A stretch of 64,000 bases of DNA, taken from NCBI RefSeq assembly GCF_004210375.1, contig NC_134834.1:155143290-155207289 (forward strand). The letters run 5' to 3'. Below are positions 10,619 through 21,307 of the stretch, one piece after another (the stretch's first letter is position 1; the number at the start of each line of letters is the position of its first letter). Position numbers and translations under genes: made by a program. The notes beneath the pieces were generated by a model, which was given only the letters and a program-made list of their open reading frames with translations, was not told the DNA's origin and searched no databases. The stretch comes from Tachypleus tridentatus. Taxonomy: Eukaryota > Arthropoda > Merostomata > Xiphosura > Limulidae.

Positions 10619-11400
10619 TATAACAGCAATAAAAAAAATCAACATATAGTCTTAGAAAAACAGGCTCATTAAGAGACATAGTTAAAGTAAAACAATACCT
10701 TCTAATTACTTAGTGCTATGTTCCAAAAATGAAGTTATATATATTAGGTTTTTAATACCATTCTTTTGCAACCTTTTGCAAAATCATAAGCATTTCTACT
10801 TTGGATACGACTTTTGAAAAACTTATATACGGAACCTCAATCCAAAAACTCAAATACTAATAAGAGCACCTACCATATTCAATTTACCATATTTTATCAT
10901 AAATTTAAATGCAATAAAAAATCTGCTGAGACACTTATCACTATGAGATTTGCCCCTGACCAATTTCTGATATTTTTGCATATTTCACATTGGAATCTCT
11001 GTGAGAAACAATGCTTTTTAACTTTTCATGATTTCATCGTTTGTCAGTTTCCTATCCAGTCCAAGAAATGAGCAGATTTTTACTTCCCGTTTTTCAATAA
11101 ATTTTGCACACCGGTAAAGACACGTAGTTATTAATTTTGCAATTATGAAGTAATAATTCTAAACCAATGATATATTTACAGGGCAACTATGAACCAAATG
11201 TTCTTACACTAGTGAAGTAATCAAAGCGAAGCTTTTGGATTATATAATTCTAAGACTCTAAAATACCCACTAAAATCAGGACCGTCGTGAGCATAAATCA
11301 GTAAAATAACCCCAAAGTAATACTGAACACCATGGTTTGAAATATATCATTTAAATTAATGGAAGCTTTGTACTGTCAATTACGGTTTCTGTTTTTCTGG
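10619..11400. other. Unassigned sequence with a short open frame
   Basis: An 85-codon frame at 10814-11071 (+) has no recognised motif and the amino-acid make-up expected of random AT-rich DNA. I do not call it a gene. Confidence 0.45.
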
Positions 11401-11404
11401 AACA

Positions 11405-11430
11405 TTCCTGAAGAAGCTGTAAAGCGAAAC
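11405..11430 (+). repeat. Dispersed hairpin motif ctgaagaa...gcgaaacg
   Basis: 'cctgaagaagctgtaaagcg' followed by 'aaacgtt' forms a short GCT/AGC stem. Related motifs occur at 11582-11640 and 15800-15830 and, decayed, at 18585-18650. Such CTGAnGA...GAAACG hairpins are common at the ends of animal retroelements; the owner here is not known. Confidence 0.4.
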
Positions 11431-11514
11431 GTTAAGTGTAAATTAAAGAAAAATAACAAATTTGGAGGCTCTCATTAGCAAAGCGGGATTATCCCGCTAA
11501 AAACAGGTTTAGAT

Positions 11515-11720
11515 ACTCATTGTGGGCTGAGCACAGATAGCCCATTGTATAATTTTGTACGGCTGTGGGTGTTAGAATTTAAATTAAAATAAAGTACAGA
11601 ACAAGGTTTCGACCTTCTTAGATTAACCTCAAGATGACCTAAGGAGGTCCTAACATTATTCTGTACTTTGTATTGTTCTAATACCCATGTTAGCAGTCTT
11701 GAGAATACGTTTTTACTTGA
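11515..11720. repeat. Dispersed repeat with SINE-B-type tail fragment
   Basis: It contains 'gcacagatagcccattgt' (as in SINE-B), then 'ggtttcgaccttctta' and 'cctcaagatgacctaa'. It ends 'agcagtcttgagaatac', which is paralleled at 15860-15885 ('agccgtcttgagatac'). Confidence 0.5.
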
Positions 11721-11818
11721 AGTAGGTTTCTCGTCATCACGAGATATAAAATCGCTTACACTAAAAGCCGCAACGTTGATTTTCGTTTTTCTTTTTCAAG
11801 AGTCGTAGTTGAGCGGTC

Positions 11819-11875
11819 CAGCATGGCCAGATGGTTAAGGCAACTGACTAGTAATCTGAAGGTAGCGGGTTCGAA
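11819..11875 (+). mobile_element. SINE-A head fragment
   Basis: 'gtccagcatggccagatggt' then 'taaggc' and 'gcgggttcga': A- and B-box regions only. The body is absent. Confidence 0.75.
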
Positions 11876-11879
11876 ACAA

Positions 11880-12610
11880 ACCAAACCAAGTTGAGCATCC
11901 AAGCCAGGAAACTTCTTTCTTTAACTTCTTCTAAAATAATTTAGTATATAGTAAAGCACCGGTTGTTAGCATATTAGTTCAGAGATTTATGGCTGAGCCG
12001 CTGGCAGGAGTGGGAAAGGGAACTTATGTAAAACAAAAAATGAAGGCAATTTTAATAAAAAGTAATTTATTAGCGAAATGAAAGGCAACATGATATCATT
12101 CCTCAGACTAAAGCGTCAATATTTGGTAGATAAGTGATTTTCTCTGTTACAATATTAACGATTTTCTTTTTTTTTTTAAATATATCTGCACGTTACTGTC
12201 AAATTGCACACGCATACACACCGATGTAAGTACACTTTTTTAAAACATTTTTAATAGCAATATAAAAGTTTTTGGAAGATCTAACATTAGGTTGTAGAGT
12301 AACAGTATATGTTTATTTCTTGCTACTATTTAGTCAGTAAAGTTTAACAATAACTAGACTAGTGTGCACAAGTGTTTAATTTATTTCTTTATTGAATGTA
12401 GGCGTATATAATAAACTTATAGAGGCCTAATTTATATTAAGCCTAAGAGAAGTGGATGGACTTACAGACTACGGTGTCTCCGATTGCAATTATTTTCTAT
12501 TATTTTAAACATCCTGTGTTTCAAGAACTACTATTGCAATGAAAACATCAATCTCACCGTAAATGTTTAGAGAATGTTTGCTATTATTTGGAGCTACGCC
12601 CTTTCATGCG
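11880..12610. other. Unassigned AT-rich sequence
   Basis: Nothing recognised. Confidence 0.5.
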
Positions 12611-12613
12611 TTT

Positions 12614-12712
12614 ACTTTTCAACAGCAAAGGTTCCCAAAATTTGTAGACCTGAGGGAGGTTTACATCAGAAAGAAAACTCATTCCGGAGCCTTAATAAAA
12701 AAAACCCACTAA
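12614..12712. repeat. Possible hAT terminal repeat (3' side of the ZBED-like relic)
   Basis: 'cagcaaaggttcccaaaatt' resembles the general hAT end pattern CAGnGGTTCCCAAACTTT. It lies beyond the C-terminal end of the transposase relic. No target duplication was visible. Confidence 0.35.
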
Positions 12713-12954
12713 AACCAGAAATAATTGACCACTAGCACCAGATAAAGTTTACTCTAAACTTTTAGAATATAAATTTATTAAAAATATCAATATTTAAAGA
12801 AATATTTTTATTTCTACTTACTTGATCAAAATTTATGCTTGCAAAATTTATATCAGTAAAAGTACAGTATACTTATTTATTTATCAGTGTCTCGGATGGG
12901 TTTGCTTTTGTTCACAAAGTAGTTCAATATTTGGAGTTATGATTGTTACCTGTA

Positions 12955-14340
12955 AATGCAAATAATCGGTTTCTAAATTTGTTATTTGTAGCTATATACA
13001 GTGAAAATGTTTCCTCACAAAGATATATTGTCGGAAAACGCATCAAAATTTTCGAAGCTCAGTTACTTATATCAGGGTATTCCATGACCATTTTAATTCA
13101 AAATTGTGTAATTTCTTCCTGCTGAAATTTTGTTTTTAGAGTGTAATCAGGTGGAATTACTGTAAGCTGTTCTTTCTCTTTCAAAGGCAAATCGTTGATA
13201 TTTGCAGAGTCAAAAAGAGATTTTGAATCCACAGTCATTTTTCTAAATGAGGAGGGAAGTACTCGCCAACAGTTGTACACAAATCAGATATGTGCTGTAA
13301 GACTGAAACTTTTGCATCTTCACTTAAAGAAATTTCATTCATAAGTAAAAAACAAGTGAGATTTTTGAAGCAGTCAAGTTCTTCCATAAGTATACATTCA
13401 CCCCAAACTTTTAACTTGCATTGAAGCTCTTCCATTTTACTCTGAGCTTTGAAGTGCTTTACCCTGGTACCCTGCATTGTAGCATTCACTTCATTTAGAT
13501 AGGCAAAAACGTCCGAAAGGTAATCCACTTTCTGTATCCAGCATTTGTCCCTTAATTTGTATGCAAGTTCAAAATAGCAGATTTTTTTTATCTGACTATC
13601 TCCTTTCATTCGTTTCATTACAAGTGCGTGACGATGAAGACAGCAGTGGATCTCGTGTTCTTCAATATATAAATCGATCAGTTTAAGTATTTCTTCGCCT
13701 CTTGTTTGAGTGGGCAAAGGATTGCAAATTAGCATGCCTTCTTCAAAACTAGCTTCGTGAATATAGCGAACAAGCAAAAGCAACATCGCATAGCCTGCGA
13801 AATCTGTTGTTTCATCCATCTGAAGTGTAGAAGCTGGACTCCTTTTACACCGTCTTGTTAACTCCGTTAAACAATTTAATGACATATCCTTGATTATTCG
13901 AGAAGCCGAGTTGTCAGAGAGAAGCACAGAGTTAATGTTTTAAGAAATTTCTCATCAATCGTGCACTCTACCAAACCTTTTGCGCATGATTTTATCAAAT
14001 TTTCTGTAACTGTATGAGCTTCACCTGCTTTTGCAATACGGTAACTAACACGATATGGAGTAATAAGAGCACCTTTTTTGTCCTGATGGACATATGAACG
14101 AAATGTAGCTTTCCTTGCCTTCAATTGTAAACCCTTTCTTTTGAAGTACTCAGAGATTGGATTTTTTAGTTGGGAGTGTTTGGTTTCTAGATGTCGTTTT
14201 AACTTTGCTGGATACAAACTAGTGTTACTCAACACTATACCACATTCAACACACAATCCACTAGGTACATCTTCATTATCTGTCCATGTAAAATCGTATT
14301 CAATAAAACTTTCATCATACTTTATTTTCTTTATTGTTTC
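12955..14340 (-). pseudogene. ZBED5/hAT-type transposase pseudogene
   Basis: A hAT-superfamily transposase of the ZBED5/SCAND3-like group reads from right to left with frame changes. An N-terminal BED-type zinc finger (LCVECGIVLSNTSLYPAKL, then RHLETKH, near 14270-14190) is followed by NPISEYFKRK. The catalytic region has SDNSASRIIKDM, then STLQMDETTDFAGYAMLL, with Asp in 'MDETTD' near 13820. A CLHRHALVMKRM block lies near 13640. The C-terminal dimerisation-type segment is frame-shifted and has stops: QEEITQF, then PTIYLCEETFSL and NKFRNRL (13110-12960). Compared with the family, the segment between EEHEIH and CLHRHAL is deleted, as is a second stretch after KKI. Frameshifts lie near 13925 and 13260. 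It is inactive. Related host genes exist by domestication, but the damage here argues against one. Confidence 0.85.
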
Positions 14341-14344
14341 AGTA

Positions 14345-15405
14345 TTTTATGCATCATCCAGCGTTAAAGTGTTTGCACACGACGATATCGTCGATGAATT
14401 CGTATTAGGCCTAGGTCGAGGAAGATTTTTACTCGTATTAGATTTATTACTGATATTCAACCACTTACCCATTATAAGGGTGATAACTAATTATTTATTA
14501 TATCTTATATCTTTGACACTTCAAAAGTATTTTCACGGACACAAAATGGCTTCTTAATGAAAACTCGTTCAAGCACTTGAGTTTTATCATCATACAATGA
14601 TATGCTGACCTAAGATCAGTGTTGCCATAACAAAGTCAGAAATAATGATTTGTGGAAAAAAGGCTAGGCCGATAAAGTAATATATTTTTCTACATAAAAA
14701 AGGTAATCTATTATTTTTACAATTTTTGTTTTTTTTTTTAACAGAAATGTTTAAGCCAAATAACAAAGTATTAAGCCAGATCTGATGTGCATCTAAATAT
14801 AGGATGAAATGAAACATGACGTTATGTGGCGTATGACGTCCAAGAGCCCATTGGCACCACGTTTGTCTAATTAAAATTAACTACAACGAATCTAACCTAA
14901 CCTAACAATTACCAGTTATAATTGTCATAAATATAATTATACTTCATATAAATATAATTTGAAACTGAAACAATTGATACTGCATCTAATTGCATTACAA
15001 TGTTTCAAATTTGGACAAGTTTCAGCTATGACGTCATGTTTCCTTTCGTTCGAGGTTTAGCCGCTAATCCAGATTTGGCTTTTAAAGGACAGTTGGCATT
15101 ACTACCCAGGGATGACCGATGTTTGATACGAAAATTACAAAGCTATATTGCATCTCCAATGACGCATGTGATCTTGAGATGGTGTCATATCTACTAGCAA
15201 TCAATGATGCCACTATTGAAGTAAATTGAAATTATATTAACACTCTCACCGCAAAAACTTCCCTAAGCTAAATAAAATTGTCTGGCGTTAGGCAGAATAA
15301 AATATTAAAACGCCCAATACGCGATAAACGTGTTATATTAAAGACATATTTTACTTTTTCTCTTTTATACAGTGTATTCTGATTCAATTTTACTGTTTCA
15401 GAAAA
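14345..15405. other. Unassigned sequence
   Basis: It includes a 65-codon frame at 15000-15197 (+) without a recognised motif. 'ctaacctaacctaac' near 14895 is only a three-unit match to the arthropod telomere motif and is too short to matter. Confidence 0.4.
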
Positions 15406-15407
15406 AA

Positions 15408-15513
15408 ATATCATTCTAAAATTTTCTCGCGGAGTCCCAGGCAACTATGGCGGAGCCCAAGGGCATCCCGGGGCATAGTTTAAGAAACCATGGCCTAGGG
15501 TACACACTGTTAT
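15408..15513. repeat. hAT-type terminal repeat remnant
   Basis: 'gcggagtcccaggcaact', 'gcggagcccaagggcatc' and 'catagtttaagaaacc' carry the GC-rich 'cggaGCCC...agtttgagaaacc' wording typical of hAT ends. It may be the 5' end of the ZBED-like relic (12955-14340) or a separate fragment. Confidence 0.45.
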
Positions 15514-15790
15514 GGGTCCGGCATGGCCAGGTGGGTTAAGGCGTGCGATTCGTAATCTGAGGGTCGCGGGTTCGCATCCCCGTCGTACCAAACATGCTCG
15601 CCTTTTCAGCCGTGGGAGCGTTATAATGTGACGGTCAGTTCCACTATTCGTTGGTAAAAGAGTAGCCCAAGAGTTGGCGGTGAGTGGTGATGACTAGCTG
15701 CCTTCCCTCTAGTCTTACACTGCTAAATTAGGGACGGCTAGCGCAGATAGCCCTCGAGTAGCTTTGCGCGAAATTAAAAACAAACAAACA
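15514..15790 (+). mobile_element. SINE-A, well preserved, with (caaa)n tail
   Basis: The head is 'gggtccggcatggccaggt'. The B box lies in 'gggttcgcatcccc'. The body is complete and the end is 'gcgcgaaattaaaaacaaac'. Confidence 0.94.
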
Positions 15791-15794
15791 CGCT

Positions 15795-15895
15795 GTTAAC
15801 TTGAAGATGAGCTAAGAAGGTCGAAACGCTGTTTTCTATTTTAATAAAAGTTTTAAAACCCATACCAGCCGTCTTGAGATACATTCTTTGACCGA
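15795..15895 (+). repeat. Dispersed repeat with 'gaaggtcgaaacg' hairpin
   Basis: 'cttgaagatgagctaagaag' then 'gtcgaaacgctgtt', ending 'cagccgtcttgagatac'. It matches the plus-strand part of 11620-11710 and probably the same family at 18530-18660. Confidence 0.5.
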
Positions 15896-16207
15896 TGATG
15901 CAATGTCTCTTGGGAATAAACTAATCAATAACAAATTGTCCTTAAATGCTTACATCAGCAATACGTTTGTTTTTTTTCCCCATATTATTATAAGCAAGCC
16001 GGCTTTTTAAAAAAATGTCAGTGACAAGGTTTTTTTTCAGCGATAAAGCTCAATAAATCACAGTTTAACAAATAGCGGCTTCGTCCGCAAAATCGAACTG
16101 ATAGGGTCGACTGCAAAATGAGCTAACTAATAAGTCTAGCTCATTTCGTTCAACGAAAAACATTTGTTTTCCTACGATACTAATAACTACACCTTGGATT
16201 ATATGTG
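15896..16207. other. Unassigned sequence
   Basis: Nothing recognised. Confidence 0.45.
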
Positions 16208-16209
16208 TA

Positions 16210-16448
16210 CAGGGTGGCCCGTAAGTTCCTACCCATCCATATGTTATTATAAACAACGTTATAATACTAATGATGAGTTGAAAGCAGCTGTTACCGCGGC
16301 ATTTGGAACAATAACCCCCGCTATGTTGAGGAAAATGTCTCACAAAACATGGCGTCGCATAATATTATGCAGCGAGAATGAGGGACAGCACACAGATACA
16401 CTGGATACATAAGATATATGGATGGGTAGGGATTTACGGGCCACCCTG
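16210..16448 (+). mobile_element. 239-bp mariner-type deletion derivative (MITE) with TA target duplication
   Basis: The ends are perfect inverted repeats over 15 bp (CAGGGTGGCCCGTAA) and match over 33 bp with two mismatches. TA dinucleotides flank the element at 16208-16209 and 16449-16450. The inside is the very end of a transposase on the plus strand: ELKAAVTAAFGTITPAMLRK, then WRRIILCSENEGQ. This matches the C-terminal 'ELK.I..AF..I.PEMLR......R...C....G.H' ending of mariner-like transposases. The element therefore kept both ends and lost the catalytic core. It could be moved only by a full-length relative elsewhere. Confidence 0.9.
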
Positions 16449-16499
16449 TAAAGTCCACCACAAGTATTGAAACACGGTTTTCAGCAGTATGAGCCCCCA

Positions 16500-16680
16500 G
16501 ACTTAAATTAGAGATGAAACTGAAAATAAAATATGTGATGTATACATCTAATGCATTCTTTGATTGGAGGTGCTCTCTGTTGTGGACTGCTGGTACATGT
16601 TTTTCACGGAAAAAAAATGACGTAGTATGTTTTAGATAATTTTACACCTGATCCTATCTTCGCACAAGATATGTGCAATA
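16500..16680 (+). repeat. Dispersed repeat related to the start of the 53.6-kb/60.5-kb duplication
   Basis: 'taatgcattctttgattg' followed by 'gctctctgttgtggac' matches 53679-53716 and 60506-60543, where it reads 'actctctgatgtggac', with similar flanking sequence. This is a third, older copy. Confidence 0.6.
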
Positions 16681-16689
16681 ATAAACTTT

Positions 16690-17144
16690 CGTTACACTGT
16701 TAGTTACCACAGTTCTATTAAGAGCTTTAAATAATTGTTATTTCTTCTTCAAAGTCCATAACGGCTGGTTTAATTACTTTAAAGTTCAATTTAAAAGTCA
16801 AATTATTCTTCTATACTCATTATTACAATACATTCTGCGATAGTTTCACTTTAAAAATCGCTACTATACACTCACGATTACACAGCTAGAATGAGAATTC
16901 ATTAATGATTTTTCGACGCAAGTGTAGAACATTATAATACCAGATATTCTGTTGTAATAATACTCGATTCAATCAAAGAGAAAATTATAACACTTTTGCA
17001 GCGTGATGTAATAATATCACTGTTGTAAACAATCTCTAATTAATAAAAAAATTTCTTCGTGTTTATTGTATGGTTAATGCAGTAAGTGTGAACCCAAATG
17101 TTATTTCTTGTGTTTATTATATTGTCGGTGCAGTATATGTAATT
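16690..17144. other. Unassigned AT-rich sequence
   Basis: Nothing recognised. Confidence 0.5.
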
Positions 17145-17385
17145 TTTGTTGTTTTTTTTTAGTTTCGCGCAATGCTACATGTAGGCTGTGTGCGCTAGCC
17201 GTTCCTAATTTAGCAGTGTAAGGCTAGAGGAAGGCAGCTTGTCATCACCACCCATTGCCAGCTCTTGAGCTACACTTTTACCAATTAACAGTGAAATTTA
17301 CCATCACATTATAACGCCCCCAAGACTGAAAGAGAGAGCATATTTGGTGTGATGGAGATTCGAAGCCGTGACCCTCGAGTTATGG
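17145..17385 (-). mobile_element. SINE-A, diverged
   Basis: 'ttagtttcgcgcaatgctac' begins the antisense tail side. 'ggagattcgaagccgtgacc' is the decayed B-box side. The tRNA 5' end is missing. Confidence 0.88.
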
Positions 17386-17389
17386 GGCT

Positions 17390-18525
17390 GGGATGAACAG
17401 ACATTCTCAGCATAATGTGGTAACTTGAAGGATTTAACCTTTGTAATTAGAAAATGATATCGTGTATTTTTTCAGTTGTATTCAAGAATGTTTATCAACT
17501 TGTTTTCAAGTTGGTGTTCTGCACTTAGTTAACATTGTTTATGACAGGATTGAGTAGAATAAACTAGTTTCCTTCCCACTGTGTAAAGTTGTAAACCACA
17601 GTGATCATTATGGAAAGCTTGTACTTGCTTCATAAAACTCCTGTATCGTTTTTCCATTGAATGTAGGTCAAAAGAACTGAAGATGTTTTAATAAATTGGT
17701 ATGAAATGAGATAATTTCTCCCTGAATGTGTACAATTAAAACAATACCCTTATTAATATATGAGGGTGATATGAAAGTACAATACAGACAACATTTTTTT
17801 TGTTTTTCAGGATAGAAACATGTTTTATTCAACCAGTATATATATATATATATATATTTGTATACGCACTTCTGTCTTGAGTTTTTCCTTTGATATCAGT
17901 GTTTGATTCGTTCTATTTAATTCAGCTTCTGTCAATCCTATCTTCTTTCAGACTAGATATTTTGATGTTTACCCTAGTGTTGATTGAGAATACCAAAGTA
18001 ATATCACACCGTAATCTTATTGTAAACCCAGTACAATTATTTACTACGTTCAGTTTAATGTCATTAAGGGTAATTTTTTACAACTTTATTAATTGAGAGC
18101 TGATGCATAACGATGTGGAATTATAATACTTTATAATAAAACGCATTGAGTATGTTTTTCACTTAAAAGGCACGTAATAATATATGATATATTTTTCACA
18201 GATTACACTGCACAACAATTTTTTTGAAAAGTTTTGCTTCCTGAAATGTTTTAGCTGATTGTGACAGGTACCTGGTGGGTATGCACAAATATAGTGTTGG
18301 TTTTGGTTCATCACGTAGGAACTCAGAGAAATAGACAGTTAACTGTTTACTGGCAATAACGTATTTAACTGCGTTTATTTTTTCTAATACGCTATTAAGT
18401 TAAACATAATTAAAAGTGTTTTGCTCCTGATTTTCGTTTATATTCAATGTCCGGTGCATCACGTCACAGTGTCTAACAGTAGTCAGCAATCAGTGATGTC
18501 GAGAAAACCCAATTGTAGAGAAAAA
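17390..18525. other. Unassigned AT-rich sequence with one dinucleotide repeat
   Basis: It contains a (TA)n microsatellite of about 21 bp at 17837-17857. No genes recognised. Confidence 0.5.
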
Positions 18526-18529
18526 TATA

Positions 18530-18660
18530 TATGTAAAAACGGTTCGTTTGGGTTGAGAAAATTTTTTACGTAGAGGAGCAAACAACGTTTCGACCTTCTT
18601 CGGCCACGTGAACGTCAATGAACCTGACGATGATCGAAACTGAAGATTTCGATGAAACGG
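18530..18660 (-). repeat. Dispersed repeat, hairpin family copy
   Basis: On the minus strand it reads 'ccgaagaaggtcgaaacgtt' followed by 'gtttgctcctctacg'. This is the best-preserved copy here of the 'gaaggtcgaaacgtt' family. On the plus strand near 18630, 'cctgacgatgatcgaaac' gives a second, truncated copy. Confidence 0.55.
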
Positions 18661-18768
18661 TACGTGATGGGCAAATTTGGATGTGAGTTTCGTGATCAGC
18701 AGCCAAAAATCTATAAGGAACACCCAACAGTGTTCAAGAAGCAAAACCTTTTTGTGCAGTGTTATGTG

Positions 18769-19020
18769 GAATGTACGTATATATCTTACTTTCAAAGTTT
18801 TTTATAATTTTCTCTTTATTTATATTGAGTTCTAAAATAGTACAAAGATGACATCGTATGTTATAAGAATGTGTGAGAATAAAGTTGATTTTATGAATGT
18901 ACGTATATATCTTACTTTCAAAGTTTTTTATAATTTTCTCTTTATTTATATTGAGTTCTAAAATAGTACAAAGATGACATCGTATGTTATAAGAATGTGT
19001 GAGAATAAAGTTGATTTTTG
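18769..19020. repeat. 126-bp tandem duplication
   Basis: 'atgtacgtatatatcttact' starts at 18771 and again at 18897. The two units look identical through 'aataaagttgatttt'. A very recent event, or an assembly effect. Confidence 0.9.
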
Positions 19021-19154
19021 AGAAAAATACTTTTTAACTTAACCCGACTCAGTTAAGATGGTTTTCATAGGAAACAATAAAACAGGAAACTGTTGTTTGT
19101 TCTCGTTTTCAAAAGTTTCTTTGTAGTAAAAGTTAACAGAAAACTTGGAAAATG

Positions 19155-19275
19155 TCCCCTAGTGACATAGCGGTACGCTCTTTAGACTTACAACGCTAGA
19201 CACCGGGTTTCGATATCCATGGTGGGCAGAGCATAGATAGTCTACTGTGTAACTTTGTGCTTAATTTAAAAAATA
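19155..19275 (+). mobile_element. SINE-B copy
   Basis: 'cccctagtgacatagcggta', B-box-like 'ggtttcgatatcc', then 'gggcagagcatagatagt' and 'aactttgtgcttaattt'. Confidence 0.85.
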
Positions 19276-19279
19276 AAAA

Positions 19280-20190
19280 CGGTCGGAAAAAGGATGCAAA
19301 TACACTCCTTACAACCAACCTCAAATAATCGATTTTCAGATAGCTTGCTGTTTATAATTTCCTCACTTTTTTAAACAAAAAGGCTTAATAAGACGTGTCT
19401 CACGCGACAGTTCAGAACTAAATGAATCAAAGAAATGGAAATTACAGACTGTCTTTTCTCACAGTCGATAAGAAAACATAAAAGCAAATCAATATATATT
19501 GTTCTACTAGATGATGGTGGGTGTGGCGTCTTGATGTAGTTGAATGATGGTGCGCGTGGCGTCTTGGTGTAGTTGACTTTATTGCGTTTCAGATGGTTTT
19601 TGAAATTGAAGTGAATAAAAGACACCATTCTTGGGGAGTCGCGTGAGCTATCAAAATTTCATGAATAGAAACTTGTCTTTGTTCATGTGGAATACATTTG
19701 TTTAATGAACTTGTTTTTGACTCTGTACAAAAAATTTCTGCAAGTGGTCATAAAACTGAACACATTTTGACGAACTCTATTTTAGGACTAGTTTTGTGAC
19801 TGGTTGTGAATAAGTAATACGCTCGTGAAATTAAAGTTACAGGAAAAAATAATTCATAGCGTGGACGACGAGCTTCTAAAGGGGTCGTAAATAGCGAGAT
19901 CTATGTACGTGTTAATCGGGAACTGTGAATCAACGAGGCACTTTTGAAGTTAAACTCCCTTTTTAATAACATTTGAGTATTAATAACCTGAGGTGAAGTT
20001 ATTTATCTACAGTCCCCTTCTACTTAGTTGTAAAGTGCAGAAAGTCCACATTATATTCCAGTTGCAAGCACTTTATATTGATATTCAAAAGTTAACGGAG
20101 CTTCTTGATTTCTAATTATTTTGAAGACAAGACCTTTATTGGCTGAAGTATGGTGTGATTCACTACGTTCTAAATTAGATTGCACTAAAT
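19280..20190. other. Unassigned sequence with a small direct repeat
   Basis: 'gtggcgtcttgatgtagttg' (near 19521) recurs 33 bp later as 'gtggcgtcttggtgtagttg'. Nothing else recognised. Confidence 0.45.
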
Positions 20191-20196
20191 CCTAGG

Positions 20197-20452
20197 AGGG
20201 CATGGCCAAGTTTTACTGGGCCGAACTAAGAATCCAATTATCTGTCTTTCGTGCCCAGTTGCCACAAAACAGTGCTCAAAATTTAGAGCTGCTGGAACCC
20301 TATAAAAGTGCTGGTCAAATTTCTCTATTTAATGAAAGTAATCCAAGAAGTTGTGGTGGGTGGTGTTAACTAGCTGCATTATCTCTAGTTCATCAGTTCA
20401 AAATTAAGGACGACTAGCGCAGATACTCCTAGGGTAATTTTGTCTGGATATC
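20197..20452 (+). mobile_element. SINE-A, old and diverged
   Basis: The head remnant is 'gagggcatggccaag'. The body shows 'gtggtgggtggtgttaacta' and 'ttaaggacgactagcgcaga'. The middle differs strongly from the other copies. Confidence 0.75.
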
Positions 20453-20459
20453 CAAAAAG

Positions 20460-20704
20460 GATAAAAAGTCATATCAATCAACTATGAGCATTTAAACAAA
20501 CTAGTCAAACGACACGATTAATTTGTTGCGGACCTCTGAGAAATTGATTTAGAAACTGTAACGTTGTATCGTATTTTCAAGGCTGTATGATAATTAGATA
20601 TATACGAGAATAAATTATATAATTTTTTCTTTATTCTTCATTAAAAACCAAAGCTTAGTTAGTCACGTATTTATTGAATTTGCGTCTAACTGTACTCTAA
20701 TCTT
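20460..20704. other. Unassigned sequence
   Basis: Nothing recognised. Confidence 0.45.
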
Positions 20705-21084
20705 TCTTTATGGTTCCTAATGTTGGGAAATATCACCAACAATGAAGAAGAATGATTACTAAGATGAATGTTTAAAATATCATAGAACACACATACAAGT
20801 AACGAAGTCGTTCTAAAGAAGGCCAAGACAAAACGAATATTGTGTGAAAACTTTACAAAGAGACGGAGTTTTATAGAACAGATCAAAAGAGAATTAGATA
20901 TTGAAAATATTATTATGTCAGGGAAAATCACAAGAAATAAAAATAAAAGAAGTCAAAAACAGACGATGCTATTAACAATTGTCAAGAAACTTGGAAATAC
21001 CACTATAGAAATAATAAGAGCAACGGGAGACAGGGATTACTGGAAGGTTATGCTCACCACCGCCCTAGATGGGCGTGGCACCTA
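20705..21084 (+). pseudogene. Non-LTR retrotransposon ORF2 C-terminal relic
   Basis: The plus strand reads TSNEVVLKKAKTKRILCENF, then FIEQIKRELDIENIIMSGKI, then NTTIEIIRATGDRDYWKVML. This is the characteristic tail after the reverse transcriptase of many animal LINEs: 'SNEEVLRR..T.R.L...IKKR...F.GHI.R...LE..I..GKI.G.R.RGRQR......W......E..R...DR..W'. The basic GKRxRGR segment is decayed to TRNKNKRSQKQ. The polymerase core and the endonuclease are absent and there are frame breaks before 20800. It is inactive and the clade was not assigned. Confidence 0.85.
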
Positions 21085-21198
21085 GAGAGAAGGCTAACCG
21101 TACACATCCTTCTGATAGAAAGCAAGAAGAACATTTAACTATTAAGGTTTGAGTTATATTTTCTAATTATTCATCAGGTTTTAGTTCTACCTATAAGA

Positions 21199-21307
21199 AA
21201 GTGGCACAGCGGAATGTCTGCGGACTCATACTCCAAGAAACCGGGTTTCGATACCCGTTGTGGGCAGAACACAGATTTCCCATTATGTAGCTTTGTGGTT
21301 AATTCCG
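21199..21307 (+). mobile_element. SINE-B copy, first of a doublet
   Basis: 'gtggcacagcggaatgtctg', 'gggtttcgatacccg' (B box), 'gggcagaacacaga', 'tgtagctttgtggttaattc'. Confidence 0.88.

Noticed and set aside
11819..11875. Possible functional tRNA genes at the SINE heads
   Set aside because: The A- and B-box regions are present but the cloverleaf is incomplete, and the sequence continues into the SINE body in nearly every copy.
12943..13125. 60-codon plus-strand frame at 12943-13125 and 138-codon plus-strand frame at 14141-14557
   Set aside because: Both are antisense to, or just upstream of, the ZBED/hAT-type pseudogene on the minus strand.
14893..14912. (CCTAA)n-like telomere repeat
   Set aside because: Only three units; chance is likely.
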